A DNA stretch of 47,201 nucleotides from assembly GCA_910584935.1 (NCBI GenBank), contig CAJUDU010000015.1:1-47201 (forward strand). Reading direction: 5' to 3'. Made by a program: the position numbers and the translations under genes. The first letter of the stretch is position 1; each line of letters starts with the position of its first letter. Shown piece by piece: positions 14,941 to 22,879 of this stretch. Under the pieces are notes generated by a model. That model worked only from the letters and a program-made list of their open reading frames with translations. It was not told the DNA's origin and did no database searches. The stretch is from an uncultured Butyricicoccus sp. GTDB taxonomy: Bacteria; Bacillota; Clostridia; Oscillospirales; Butyricicoccaceae.

Positions 14941-15930
14941 ATGGCTGCTGCAAAAAACCAAGCTGCCACACAAACAAATACTGGGAAACCAGGCGTAAAG
15001 CATTTTGCCAAATCTTATGGCAATGTCATTATTTTCGTTGCGGTCTGGCTTTATGGGATGCTTTTTATTGAAAATTTCATCGGCATAGAAAATGGGATAA
15101 ACATCATCACGCAGGGAGCGATTGCGGCAATCTGCTGTTTGGGCATGACCTTTGTTTTGATGACCGGCGGCATTGATTTATCAGTTGGTTATCTGGTTGG
15201 CTTTTGTGCCTATATTTTCGGTTACTGTACTGTCATGCGCGGTATGCCTGTAGCGCTTGCGATTATTATTACATTGCTGGTTGGCGCATTTTTCGGGCTG
15301 ATTAATGGATTGCTGGTACAAATGCTGAAAATCCCCGCGTTTATTGTGACGCTGGGCAGCGGGTACATTATTTATGGCATTGCACAGATTTTCAGCAATG
15401 GTTCTGCGATTACAAATCTGCCGCCTGCCGTGCTTGCTGTAGGGCGGGCAAAATTCTTTGGACTTTCATCAACGGTATGGATTATGTTGCTGGTAAGTGT
15501 TGTCTGCTTTTTTATCCTGCATAAATCGACTTATGGCAGGGCATTGACTTCGGTTGGCTTAAATCCCGCCGCAAGCGGGCTGAGCGGGATCAACGCATCA
15601 TTTACAACCATTGCGGTTTATGTCATTTGCGGCACTTGCTCAGCATTAGGCGCTGTTTTAATGGCTGCGCGTGTCAATAACTGTGTATGTTCCATGGGTG
15701 GCACGGATTTTACCTTTACAGTTATCACAGCAGCCGTGCTGGGCGGCGCAAGCTTATTCGGCGGGGTTGGCACGGTATGGGGTTCACTGCTGGGTGTTAT
15801 GACCATTTACACTATACAGAATATCTTAGGGCTGTTAAGTGTCAACTATTATATGTACACAGCGGTACAAAGCATTATTATTTTGGCGGCAATTATCTTT
15901 GAGAACGTGAAAAACAGAGTGATTCAATAA
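14941..15930 (+). CDS. ABC transporter permease (RbsC family), second of two
   Basis: A 329-residue membrane protein with MTGGIDLSVGYLVGFCAY, LINGLLVQMLKIPAFIVTLG and TFTVITAAVLGGASLFGG blocks of the RbsC family. ATG 14941 follows AGGGAGG and is preferred to the in-frame GTG at 14932. It has a polar, Gln/Ala/Thr-rich N-terminal tail before the first span. With the first permease and the ATPase it forms the membrane part of the importer. Confidence 0.92.
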   Translation: MAAAKNQAATQTNTGKPGVKHFAKSYGNVIIFVAVWLYGMLFIENFIGIENGINIITQGAIAAICCLGMTFVLMTGGIDLSVGYLVGFCAYIFGYCTVMRGMPVALAIIITLLVGAFFGLINGLLVQMLKIPAFIVTLGSGYIIYGIAQIFSNGSAITNLPPAVLAVGRAKFFGLSSTVWIMLLVSVVCFFILHKSTYGRALTSVGLNPAASGLSGINASFTTIAVYVICGTCSALGAVLMAARVNNCVCSMGGTDFTFTVITAAVLGGASLFGGVGTVWGSLLGVMTIYTIQNILGLLSVNYYMYTAVQSIIILAAIIFENVKNRVIQ

Positions 15931-15943
15931 AGGTGGCATTGCA

Positions 15944-17455
15944 ATGGCAAAAATATTGGAGATGAAAAACATCACAAAGTATATCTTTGATGAGTATGGC
16001 AAAAAAATTGCCGGCACCACTGTAAAGATTCTTGACCAGGTTAGTTTTGATTTGGAGCAAGGGGAAGTTCACGTCCTGATTGGTGAAAACGGCGCAGGGA
16101 AATCCACCTTGATGAAAGTGCTGGGCGGCAATATCCCGCCGGATGAAGGCAACATTCTGCTTGATGGTCAACCATATGCCGTAAAAGGACCCAAAGAAGC
16201 CAGGGAAAAAGGGATTGCGTTTATCCATCAGGAGCTAAATCTTTGCCTAAACCTGGATATTGCCCATAACATTTTTTTGGGGCGGGAACCAGTCCGGCAT
16301 GGTCTGATTGACCATAAGTATATTTACAAGAAAAGCAGGGAATATCTAGATGAATTTGGATTCCATGATATTGACCCTAAAACCATGATCCGGGATCTTT
16401 CTACAGCGCGCCAGCAGGTGGTTGAGATTGTAAAAGCATTGTCTTATAAATCCAAAATCCTCATTATGGATGAGCCAACCGCGTCTTTAACTTCCAGCGA
16501 AATAAGCCATTTGTTTGAACTCATCCACAAATTGAAAAGTAATGGGGTTAGCATTATCTATATTTCCCACCGGATGGATGAATTAAAGGAAATCGGCGAC
16601 CGATTGACTGTCCTGCGCGATGGGCAATCTATTGAAACGATTTCTATGCAGGATTTTGACCAGGATATGGTTGTCCGGCTGATGGTTGGGCGGACAATAT
16701 CCAATATGTACACCTGCACCCATCAGGTCAGCGCGGAAGATGTTATCCGGGTTGAGGGGCTAAAAATTGGACCGCATACAGAGCCGATTGATATTCATAT
16801 CAAAAAGGGTGAAATTGTTGGCATGGGCGGTCTTGTCGGTTCCGGGCGTTCCGAGCTGGCAAGAAGTATTTTCGGTGTTCGTCCTTATTTTGGCGGCAAA
16901 ATCATTTACAAAGGCAATGAATACGCAAATCCAACCGCAATGAAATCCATCCGTTCTGGCATTGCCTACCTTTCCGAGGACCGGAAAATTGATGGGCTGA
17001 TCATTGAAAAAGATATCAAAGAAAATATTTCAATGGCATCCATCTATGCTTTATTCCCCAACCATGTGATAAACAAAAAACGGGAACGGGAAGAGGCATC
17101 AAAAAAGATCAATGAACTAAATGTTATTTGCCGGTCGATGGATCAGCTAGTCAGTACACTCAGCGGCGGTAATCAACAAAAAGTCTTATTTGCAAAATGG
17201 CTAGAAAGCAAACCGGATTTGCTGATTTTGGATGAGCCAACACGCGGCATTGATGTCAATGCCAAAGCGGAAATTTATGAAATTATGGACAGCATTGCCC
17301 GGCAAGGGGTTGCCATTATGATGATTTCATCCGAATTGCCTGAGCTTATTGGCATGAGCGACAGGATTTATGTGATGAAAAAAGGCAGTATCTCATTGGA
17401 AATTGTAGACAAAGCCCAGATGACACAAGAACGGATTTTGGCAAGCACATTATAG
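15944..17455 (+). CDS. sugar ABC transporter ATP-binding protein (RbsA/MglA type)
   Basis: A 503-residue protein with two fused ATPase halves. The first has Walker A GENGAGKST at 47-55, signature LSTARQQVVEIVKAL and Walker B ILIMDEPTASL. The second has a degenerate Walker A (LVGSGRSEL), an intact LSGGNQQKVLFAKWL signature and LLILDEPTRGIDV. This asymmetry is normal for RbsA/MglA-type proteins. It powers the importer formed with the two permeases; the gene starts 13 bp after the second permease. Confidence 0.95.
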   Translation: MAKILEMKNITKYIFDEYGKKIAGTTVKILDQVSFDLEQGEVHVLIGENGAGKSTLMKVLGGNIPPDEGNILLDGQPYAVKGPKEAREKGIAFIHQELNLCLNLDIAHNIFLGREPVRHGLIDHKYIYKKSREYLDEFGFHDIDPKTMIRDLSTARQQVVEIVKALSYKSKILIMDEPTASLTSSEISHLFELIHKLKSNGVSIIYISHRMDELKEIGDRLTVLRDGQSIETISMQDFDQDMVVRLMVGRTISNMYTCTHQVSAEDVIRVEGLKIGPHTEPIDIHIKKGEIVGMGGLVGSGRSELARSIFGVRPYFGGKIIYKGNEYANPTAMKSIRSGIAYLSEDRKIDGLIIEKDIKENISMASIYALFPNHVINKKREREEASKKINELNVICRSMDQLVSTLSGGNQQKVLFAKWLESKPDLLILDEPTRGIDVNAKAEIYEIMDSIARQGVAIMMISSELPELIGMSDRIYVMKKGSISLEIVDKAQMTQERILASTL

Positions 17456-17493
17456 CAACCATAAGGGGGTACCGGAAAGGGGATAGCAAAAGT

Positions 17494-18273
17494 ATGAAGC
17501 TGGAAAGCAGAAAAAAAGTCCAGGTGAAATCATGCAGGTTTGGTGGGAAACAATATTTTGTTTTCGCAAGTATTGCGCCAAACAGCAAAGCGGAATTGGA
17601 AAGCCAAATTGCTGCTGCCTGCCAAAGCGGTATAGATGCTCTGGAAATTATCATCAATCAATATGATATGCTGCCACAGTTTTGCAGTGATTTGCAGCAA
17701 TGCAGTTTTGGGGATATCCTAATCAGTTTGCGTTTGCAGCAAACCGGTGCGGTGCAGAAAATTGATAAAACATTAGCACTTCAAGTGCTTGTGGACTGTG
17801 CGCAATGTGGGGTTGCAGATATCATTGATTTGGAACCTGCCGACCGTCAGTTGATTGCCAAAGCAAAGCAGGTGTTGACCTATGACACCAAACTAATGCT
17901 GACGTTGCAGGACTATCATGGCGTTTCTGATACTGCCCAGATTATTGCATCTGCGAAAGCATTGGAAGATATGGGAGCAGATTTGGTTCGTGTGCTATGC
18001 CTTGCGGCAGATGATGTCGATATGCTCCATATTGCACAGGCGGCACGCCGGGCAAAAGAAGAAAACCGGTTGGAAGTGCCATTTTGTATTTCCGCTATTG
18101 GGGATGCCGGGTTGATGGTGCGTTTGTTTGGCGAACGCTGCGGTAATGACTTTGGGAGTTATCCGCTGTATCGGGATAGGGACTCTTATGCGTTTGAAAC
18201 ATTAGAGGAATACAAGGAGCTGCGGCGTATTTACGAAATTGATGACAGGTACCAAAGCTGTACTGCAAGATAA
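17494..18273 (+). CDS. type I 3-dehydroquinase-like TIM barrel lacking catalytic residues
   Basis: A 259-residue protein of the type I 3-dehydroquinate dehydratase (AroD) fold, paralogous to the next gene. By eye alignment to AroD: the EWR(V/L)D motif is replaced by LEIIIN (50-55); Arg80 (SLR) and Glu114 (IDLE) are kept; the catalytic His of (S/N)xHD is Gln139 (LTLQD); the Schiff-base Lys of IPK is Arg166 (LVRVL); the substrate Arg of the xxxSRLxG region is kept (Arg210). Without Lys and His it cannot use the known mechanism. It may be a partner or regulator of the next protein or have a new activity. It follows the ABC ATPase by 38 bp. Confidence 0.75.
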   Translation: MKLESRKKVQVKSCRFGGKQYFVFASIAPNSKAELESQIAAACQSGIDALEIIINQYDMLPQFCSDLQQCSFGDILISLRLQQTGAVQKIDKTLALQVLVDCAQCGVADIIDLEPADRQLIAKAKQVLTYDTKLMLTLQDYHGVSDTAQIIASAKALEDMGADLVRVLCLAADDVDMLHIAQAARRAKEENRLEVPFCISAIGDAGLMVRLFGERCGNDFGSYPLYRDRDSYAFETLEEYKELRRIYEIDDRYQSCTAR

Positions 18274-18312
18274 TTGCCCTCAAATGGCACATAGAAAGGG
18301 AATGGTATCGGC

Positions 18313-19128
18313 ATGAAGTTACAAAACAAATACCCATATCATATGAACGGTATATCTGTTGGCGGCAAGAAATACTTATCCTGTATCATGGTAAAGGAAG
18401 GCACACAAGCGGCAATCCTTACTTCCGCAAAAGAAGTGATGGCATGGTCACCAGAAATCGTAGAATGGCGGCTTGATTATGTAAACCCGATGGAAGACAA
18501 TGATTTTTCTGAAGCATTGCTTTGCGAAACAACCGAAAAATTAGCGGAAATCGTAAAAGGAAGCATCTTATTGGTTACTTTCCGCATTAAGGAGCAAGGT
18601 GGTTTGCGGTCGTTCCAACGAGATTTACGGCTACGCATGGTAAAAGCTTGTATTCGGACAGGCAAAGTTGGCATTGTTGATGTTGAAATTGACAGCGACG
18701 CGGAATATATCCGGCAAATACGGGAAGAAGCCCACCAGCATGGCACAAAACTTTTGCTTTCTTTCCACGATTGGGAACGCGTCCCGGATAACGAATTTAT
18801 GATTGCAAAAGTCCGGGAAGCCATAGAAAAAGGTGCAGATATCCCTAAACTTTATTTAACCGCAAACAGTTATACTGATGTAATCCGTATTGCGGACACA
18901 GCAAAACGCATCCGGAAAGAAGGGATTTGCGAAACGCCATTTTGTATGTGCGGTATGAACCATATCGCAATGATTACCCGTATCCTTGGCGGGGAATGTG
19001 GCTCTGATTTTGGATATTTTACGTGCAGCGGCGTCCGCGGCGGTTATGAGGAAGACGATGAATATTTCAAAGCATTGCTGGATGTATTTGATATGCGTGA
19101 AAGCCAGTTAGGGGGGATAAACGCATGA
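18313..19128 (+). CDS. type I 3-dehydroquinate dehydratase-like enzyme
   Basis: A 271-residue TIM barrel of the AroD family with the catalytic set present: EWRLD at 51-55, TFR at 89-91, VDVE ending Glu125, SFHDW with His152, IPKLY with Lys179 (Schiff base) and Arg223. The loop that carries Gln in AroD (PGQ) reads VRGGYEE here, so substrate binding may differ. The family removes water from a beta-hydroxy ketone on a six-membered ring through a lysine imine. In this operon a biosynthetic shikimate role is unlikely. Dehydration of an oxidised cyclitol or of 3-dehydroquinate during catabolism fits better. It overlaps the next gene by 4 bp (ATGA). Confidence 0.82.
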   Translation: MKLQNKYPYHMNGISVGGKKYLSCIMVKEGTQAAILTSAKEVMAWSPEIVEWRLDYVNPMEDNDFSEALLCETTEKLAEIVKGSILLVTFRIKEQGGLRSFQRDLRLRMVKACIRTGKVGIVDVEIDSDAEYIRQIREEAHQHGTKLLLSFHDWERVPDNEFMIAKVREAIEKGADIPKLYLTANSYTDVIRIADTAKRIRKEGICETPFCMCGMNHIAMITRILGGECGSDFGYFTCSGVRGGYEEDDEYFKALLDVFDMRESQLGGINA

Positions 19129-20300
19129 AAGCATTTGTTTTGCGCGGTGAATGGGCGCCTACGGGCAATGTTTCGTTATGTAAGCGGGAAGAAGATGATC
19201 ACCGTTCTTATACCTCCGGGTTATGTTGGAAAAATCTTTCCTATGGGATTGAAAATGTCCCAGTGCCAGAACCCAAAGATGACGAAGTCTTAATCCGTGT
19301 TGGCGCGTGTGGTGTATGCGGCAGTGATATTCATTCGGTTGCCAGCAAGCCGGATGGTTATATGCAGTTCAATTGCCATACGCGGCTGCCTGTTATTTTG
19401 GGGCATGAATTTTCCGGTGAGGTTGTACAAGTTGGCAAGACTGTCAAAGGGTATCAGGTAGGCGACTTGATCGCTGTAGAACAGATACATTATTGTGGAA
19501 AATGCCATAATTGCCGGATAGGGCTTTATAACAACTGTGATAATCGGGAGGATATTGGGCTTTCTGCTGATGGCGGCTTTTGTGAATATGCGGTTGTTCC
19601 AGAAAAATACTGCTGTAAAATCAATGATATTGCTGAACTGTTGGGCGATAAAATGGCTGCTTTGGAAGCAGGTGCGCTTGCTGAACCGGCAAGTGTTGCG
19701 TATCATTCGGTTGTTATCAATGCTGGCGGCATTAAACCTGGTGCTTATGTCGCGATATTTGGTGCAGGGCCAATTGGGTTATCCGCGCAGGCAATATGCC
19801 GGGCAGCAGGCGCGGCAAAAGTATTTGTATTTGACACTGTTCCGGAAAAACTGGAACTTGCACGCAAAATGGGGGCAGATGCTTGTTTCAATCCAATGGA
19901 TGTTGAACCCACAGAACTTGCTGCACATATTCTATCACTGACAAACGGCATTGGCTGCCATATGTGTGTAGAAGCTGCTGGTAACCCTGGGGCAACCTAT
20001 CCACAGATTGCGGGCATTATGTCTGCCCATGCCAAGCTGGTACAAATCGGACTTCCCGGTAAAGTACCGCCGGTTGACTTAATCCCATTTATTTATCACG
20101 GCACTTCGATTTATTGTTGCAGCGGTTCGGCTGGCAGCGATATTTTCCCAAGTATCCTGCGTATGTTTGCGTCAAATGTGTTGGATATGCGTCCTTGCAT
20201 TGGTGGGCGTTTTCCGCTTAAAGATACATATGAGGCGATACAGGCAGCCGCTTCAGGCTGTCCGGGAAAAATTTTAGTTAGTGCGTTTTATGACACATGA
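19125..20300 (+). CDS. IolM-like zinc dehydrogenase (scyllo-inosose 3-dehydrogenase type)
   Basis: A 391-residue medium-chain dehydrogenase. Catalytic zinc ligands are Cys65 (GVCGSDIH) and His94-Glu95; structural cysteines are 124, 127, 130 and 138; the nucleotide fold has FGAGPIGL. The N-terminal extension of about 35 residues before the fold (MKAFVLRGEWAP...) and the block SVAYHSVVINAGGIKPG resemble what I recall of Thermotoga IolM, which oxidises 2-keto-myo-inositol to a diketo-inositol. That comparison is from memory. It differs from the two leftward MDR genes. ATGA overlap with the dehydroquinase-like gene indicates coupled translation. Confidence 0.82.
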   Translation: MKAFVLRGEWAPTGNVSLCKREEDDHRSYTSGLCWKNLSYGIENVPVPEPKDDEVLIRVGACGVCGSDIHSVASKPDGYMQFNCHTRLPVILGHEFSGEVVQVGKTVKGYQVGDLIAVEQIHYCGKCHNCRIGLYNNCDNREDIGLSADGGFCEYAVVPEKYCCKINDIAELLGDKMAALEAGALAEPASVAYHSVVINAGGIKPGAYVAIFGAGPIGLSAQAICRAAGAAKVFVFDTVPEKLELARKMGADACFNPMDVEPTELAAHILSLTNGIGCHMCVEAAGNPGATYPQIAGIMSAHAKLVQIGLPGKVPPVDLIPFIYHGTSIYCCSGSAGSDIFPSILRMFASNVLDMRPCIGGRFPLKDTYEAIQAAASGCPGKILVSAFYDT

Positions 20301-20315
20301 ATAGGAGAAAACACA

Positions 20316-21161
20316 ATGTGTACTGCATTTGATCATGAAAAATATAAACTGGCTGTTCCAGAATGGTGCTTGCCAGGTGACAGTATTTTCAGCATCCGGT
20401 TGGCATCTGAACTTGGTCTGGATGGATTACAGCTTGAAGCTGGTTTTTATGAAACCGGGTTTAAGCTTGGACATCCACGTGTGCGGGAACTTTACCTTGA
20501 AGCTGCGGCAGAACATAATATCCAGCTTATTTCCATTGTTATGAATGATTTAAATATCCATGGTCTGCGGAATGGGCGCGGTACGGAATTTGGCGATATC
20601 GCTTATGAAGGACTGGATATTGCGCTTGAAGCGGTTGTTGACCTACATATCCCAGTGCTGATGATACCAAGTTTTGAAAACAATGATATGCACACCCCGC
20701 AGGATATCGAAAACACAGTGGAAGCGCTTCAATATGCTTGCGACAAAGCAGCAAAAGACAATGTCATCATAGCCACAGAAACCGCGATTGCATCAGACCA
20801 GCTTAAAGCGCTGTTTGTACACGTAAACCGAGATAATCTCAGGCTGTTTTATGATTCCCAAAACTATATGTGTTTCCGGGGATATAATCCTATGGAACAT
20901 TTGCCGGTGGTTTATCCTTATATGGTGAACCAACTGCACGTAAAAGACGGTTTTGGCAGTGCTTACAGCAGCAAATGTTTAGGGGAAGGGGATTCCCATT
21001 TTGAAGAACAGATACAATTCTTAAAAGAAAATGGTTACTGTGGCTGGTTTGTTTTTGAAAATTATTACACCAAACTGCCATTGCGCCGGGAAATGGATGA
21101 TCCCATTGATTTGCTGAAAAAGGATATCCGCAGCCTGACACAGACGCTGGCAAAAGATTAA
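20316..21161 (+). CDS. sugar isomerase/epimerase TIM barrel (IolE/IolO type)
   Basis: A 281-residue protein of the xylose-isomerase-like (AP endonuclease 2) superfamily. The divalent-metal ligands of the family can be placed: Glu155 (ATETAIAS), Asp180 (FYDSQN), His208 (LHVKDG) and Glu248 (FENYY). Relatives include inosose dehydratase IolE, 5-keto-L-gluconate epimerase IolO, and 3-dehydroshikimate dehydratases such as QuiC/AsbF. Each would fit a different version of the pathway, so this gene decides between them. It lies between the IolM-like and IolG-like genes. ATG 20316 is preceded by AGGAG. Confidence 0.82.
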   Translation: MCTAFDHEKYKLAVPEWCLPGDSIFSIRLASELGLDGLQLEAGFYETGFKLGHPRVRELYLEAAAEHNIQLISIVMNDLNIHGLRNGRGTEFGDIAYEGLDIALEAVVDLHIPVLMIPSFENNDMHTPQDIENTVEALQYACDKAAKDNVIIATETAIASDQLKALFVHVNRDNLRLFYDSQNYMCFRGYNPMEHLPVVYPYMVNQLHVKDGFGSAYSSKCLGEGDSHFEEQIQFLKENGYCGWFVFENYYTKLPLRREMDDPIDLLKKDIRSLTQTLAKD

Positions 21162-21220
21162 ATTAAAAAATCCGGGATACTGTTTCTGGTTCCCGGATAA
21201 AATCAAAGGAGTCGTTGTTT

Positions 21221-22240
21221 ATGTTACGTATTGGATTTATTGGGACAGGCGGTATGGGACAGCATCATATTGAAAATATCATGTCCACAATACCGGGGGC
21301 AACAGTGGTTGCTGTAAATGATGCAAATGAACAGGTTGCCCAGCAAGTTGCCGCAAACTGCGGCGCACGGTATATTGCAGACCCTTATGCGTTAATTCGT
21401 GCGGAAGATGTTGACGCGGTGATGATTGCGTCATGGGACCCAACCCATGAAGGTTTTTCGATTGCGGCGATTGAAGCCGGAAAATATGTTTTTTGTGAAA
21501 AGCCATTATCAGATACGCCTGAAGGCTGTCAGCGCATTATGGAAGCAGAAATGAAAGCGGGCAAACGCTTGCTTCAAGTTGGCTTTATGCGGCGTTATGA
21601 CAAAGATTACCGGGAACTGCGTGAAGTGATTGCAAGCGGCACAATTGGCATCCCACTGGTTATCCATGCCACGCACCGAAACCTTGCGCCGGCAGGCGGC
21701 GCTGAAATCACCAATGATATGGCGGCAACCAATTCTTTAGTTCATGAATTTGATGTCACCCGCTTTTTAATCGGCGGTAATGATACATATGTTTCCGCAC
21801 AGTTGGTAACGCCGCGCCCATCGCGGTTTTGTGGAGAGGGTTTGCTTGATCCGCAGCTTGTTTATTTGGAAACCAGCAGCGGCATCCGCATAGACCTTGA
21901 AATGTATTGGTATTGCCGGTATGGCTATGATATCCAATGTGAAGTAGTTGGCGATTTGGGCACAGCAAGCCTGCCGGCACCATCACATACAGTTGTCCGC
22001 TGTGATGGGAAAAATGCGTTCAAAGTTGTTCCAACATGGCAGGAACGTTTCCATGAAGCTTATGTCACCGAACTGCGGGAATGGATTGCTTCGGTACAGG
22101 CTGGAAAAATTGTTGGACCTTCCGCATGGGATGGCTATGTGGCCAGCAGCGTTGCCGCAGCTTGCCGCCAATCCCGCCTGACTGGGGAAATCATTCCAAT
22201 AGAGCAAGTGCAATGCCCAGAATTTTATCAGAGCATATAA
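21221..22240 (+). CDS. IolG-like inositol 2-dehydrogenase
   Basis: A 339-residue Gfo/Idh/MocA dehydrogenase closely resembling myo-inositol 2-dehydrogenase. It has the Rossmann GFIGTGGMGQHH at 5-16, CEKPL at 92-96 with catalytic Lys94, VHEFDV with His175, and the C-terminal block YGYDIQCEVVG seen in Bacillus IolG. In IolG the residue four before the active-site His is Asp; here it is Asn171 (NSLVH), an unusual change worth noting. ATG 21221, nine bases after AAAGGAG, is preferred to the TTG six bases upstream. Last gene of the rightward arm, followed by a strong terminator. Confidence 0.88.
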   Translation: MLRIGFIGTGGMGQHHIENIMSTIPGATVVAVNDANEQVAQQVAANCGARYIADPYALIRAEDVDAVMIASWDPTHEGFSIAAIEAGKYVFCEKPLSDTPEGCQRIMEAEMKAGKRLLQVGFMRRYDKDYRELREVIASGTIGIPLVIHATHRNLAPAGGAEITNDMAATNSLVHEFDVTRFLIGGNDTYVSAQLVTPRPSRFCGEGLLDPQLVYLETSSGIRIDLEMYWYCRYGYDIQCEVVGDLGTASLPAPSHTVVRCDGKNAFKVVPTWQERFHEAYVTELREWIASVQAGKIVGPSAWDGYVASSVAAACRQSRLTGEIIPIEQVQCPEFYQSI

Positions 22241-22271
22241 AAAAAAACCGGCTATAAAAGCCGGTTTTTTT
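22241..22271. terminator. bidirectional terminator, right border of the catabolic island
   Basis: AAAACCGGCT (22244-22253) pairs perfectly with AGCCGGTTTT (22259-22268), loop ATAAA, with A and T runs on both sides. It ends the rightward operon and the leftward CBS gene. Confidence 0.9.
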
Positions 22272-22287
22272 AACCAATATGTAAGGC

Positions 22288-22749
22288 CTAGATTTCTGCT
22301 AAACAGAGCGGGCTAAATAAAGGATGCTTTTGAGAACGCGCTTCTTTTTCGAGTTTTTCCATTTCCATCAGGCAGTAGTCCAAAATGCGTTTGCGTGTGA
22401 CAATGCCCACGAAACAATCGCGGTCATCAATCACAGGGACAAAATTCTGGTTCATTGCAGTGGAAATCAAGTCATCAATCTGCGCATATGCCCGCACAGG
22501 TTTATTGTTGACATGGCGCTTTATGGCGCCCATCCGCAAGGTTTCCCTTGCGTCCCAAGTTGCCGGATTAGTCAGTGCCCAAAGGAAATCACCTTCGGTT
22601 ACAGTACCAATATATTTACCATCACGTGAAATCAGAGGGACTGCTGTATAGCTGCTGGCTTTTAAAGTTTCCAGCCCCGCTGCAACTGTGTCATCATCAA
22701 ACAGGCAGATAATATCACTTTTGTGTGTTAGGAATAACATAATATTCAT
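22288..22749 (-). CDS. CBS-domain protein (CbpB/DarB-like)
   Basis: A 153-residue protein made of two CBS domains (about 8-70 and 75-140), with VPLISRDGKYIGTVTEGDFL and VPVIDDRDCFVGIVTRKRIL as the second half of each. Stand-alone two-CBS proteins of this size in Firmicutes (CbpB, YkuL/DarB) bind nucleotides such as c-di-AMP and modulate other proteins; here that is only inference from size and family. It has its own promoter at 22802-22830 and a shared terminator, so it is monocistronic. ATG 22749 follows AAAGGAAG. Confidence 0.85.
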   Translation of the reverse strand: MNIMLFLTHKSDIICLFDDDTVAAGLETLKASSYTAVPLISRDGKYIGTVTEGDFLWALTNPATWDARETLRMGAIKRHVNNKPVRAYAQIDDLISTAMNQNFVPVIDDRDCFVGIVTRKRILDYCLMEMEKLEKEARSQKHPLFSPLCLAEI

Positions 22750-22801
22750 ATGGCATCTTCCTTTAAAAAATACCGGGGGTTAAACAATCTTCTTTAAGCA
22801 T

Positions 22802-22830
22802 ATTGTATCAAAACCCATCAAAAGATGCAA
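22802..22830 (-). promoter_or_regulatory. promoter of the CBS-domain gene
   Basis: On the minus strand, -35 TTGCAT (complement of 22825-22830), 17-bp spacer, -10 TACAAT (complement of 22802-22807), about 50 bp upstream of the start. Confidence 0.7.
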
Positions 22831-22879
22831 CTGATTCCAAACACAATTCACAAACTATACATGATTTATCACAGTTTGT

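Noticed and set aside
17494..19128. Reading the two dehydroquinase-like genes as ordinary shikimate biosynthesis
   Set aside because: They are embedded in a transporter/dehydrogenase operon, no other aro gene is present, and one copy lacks the catalytic residues.
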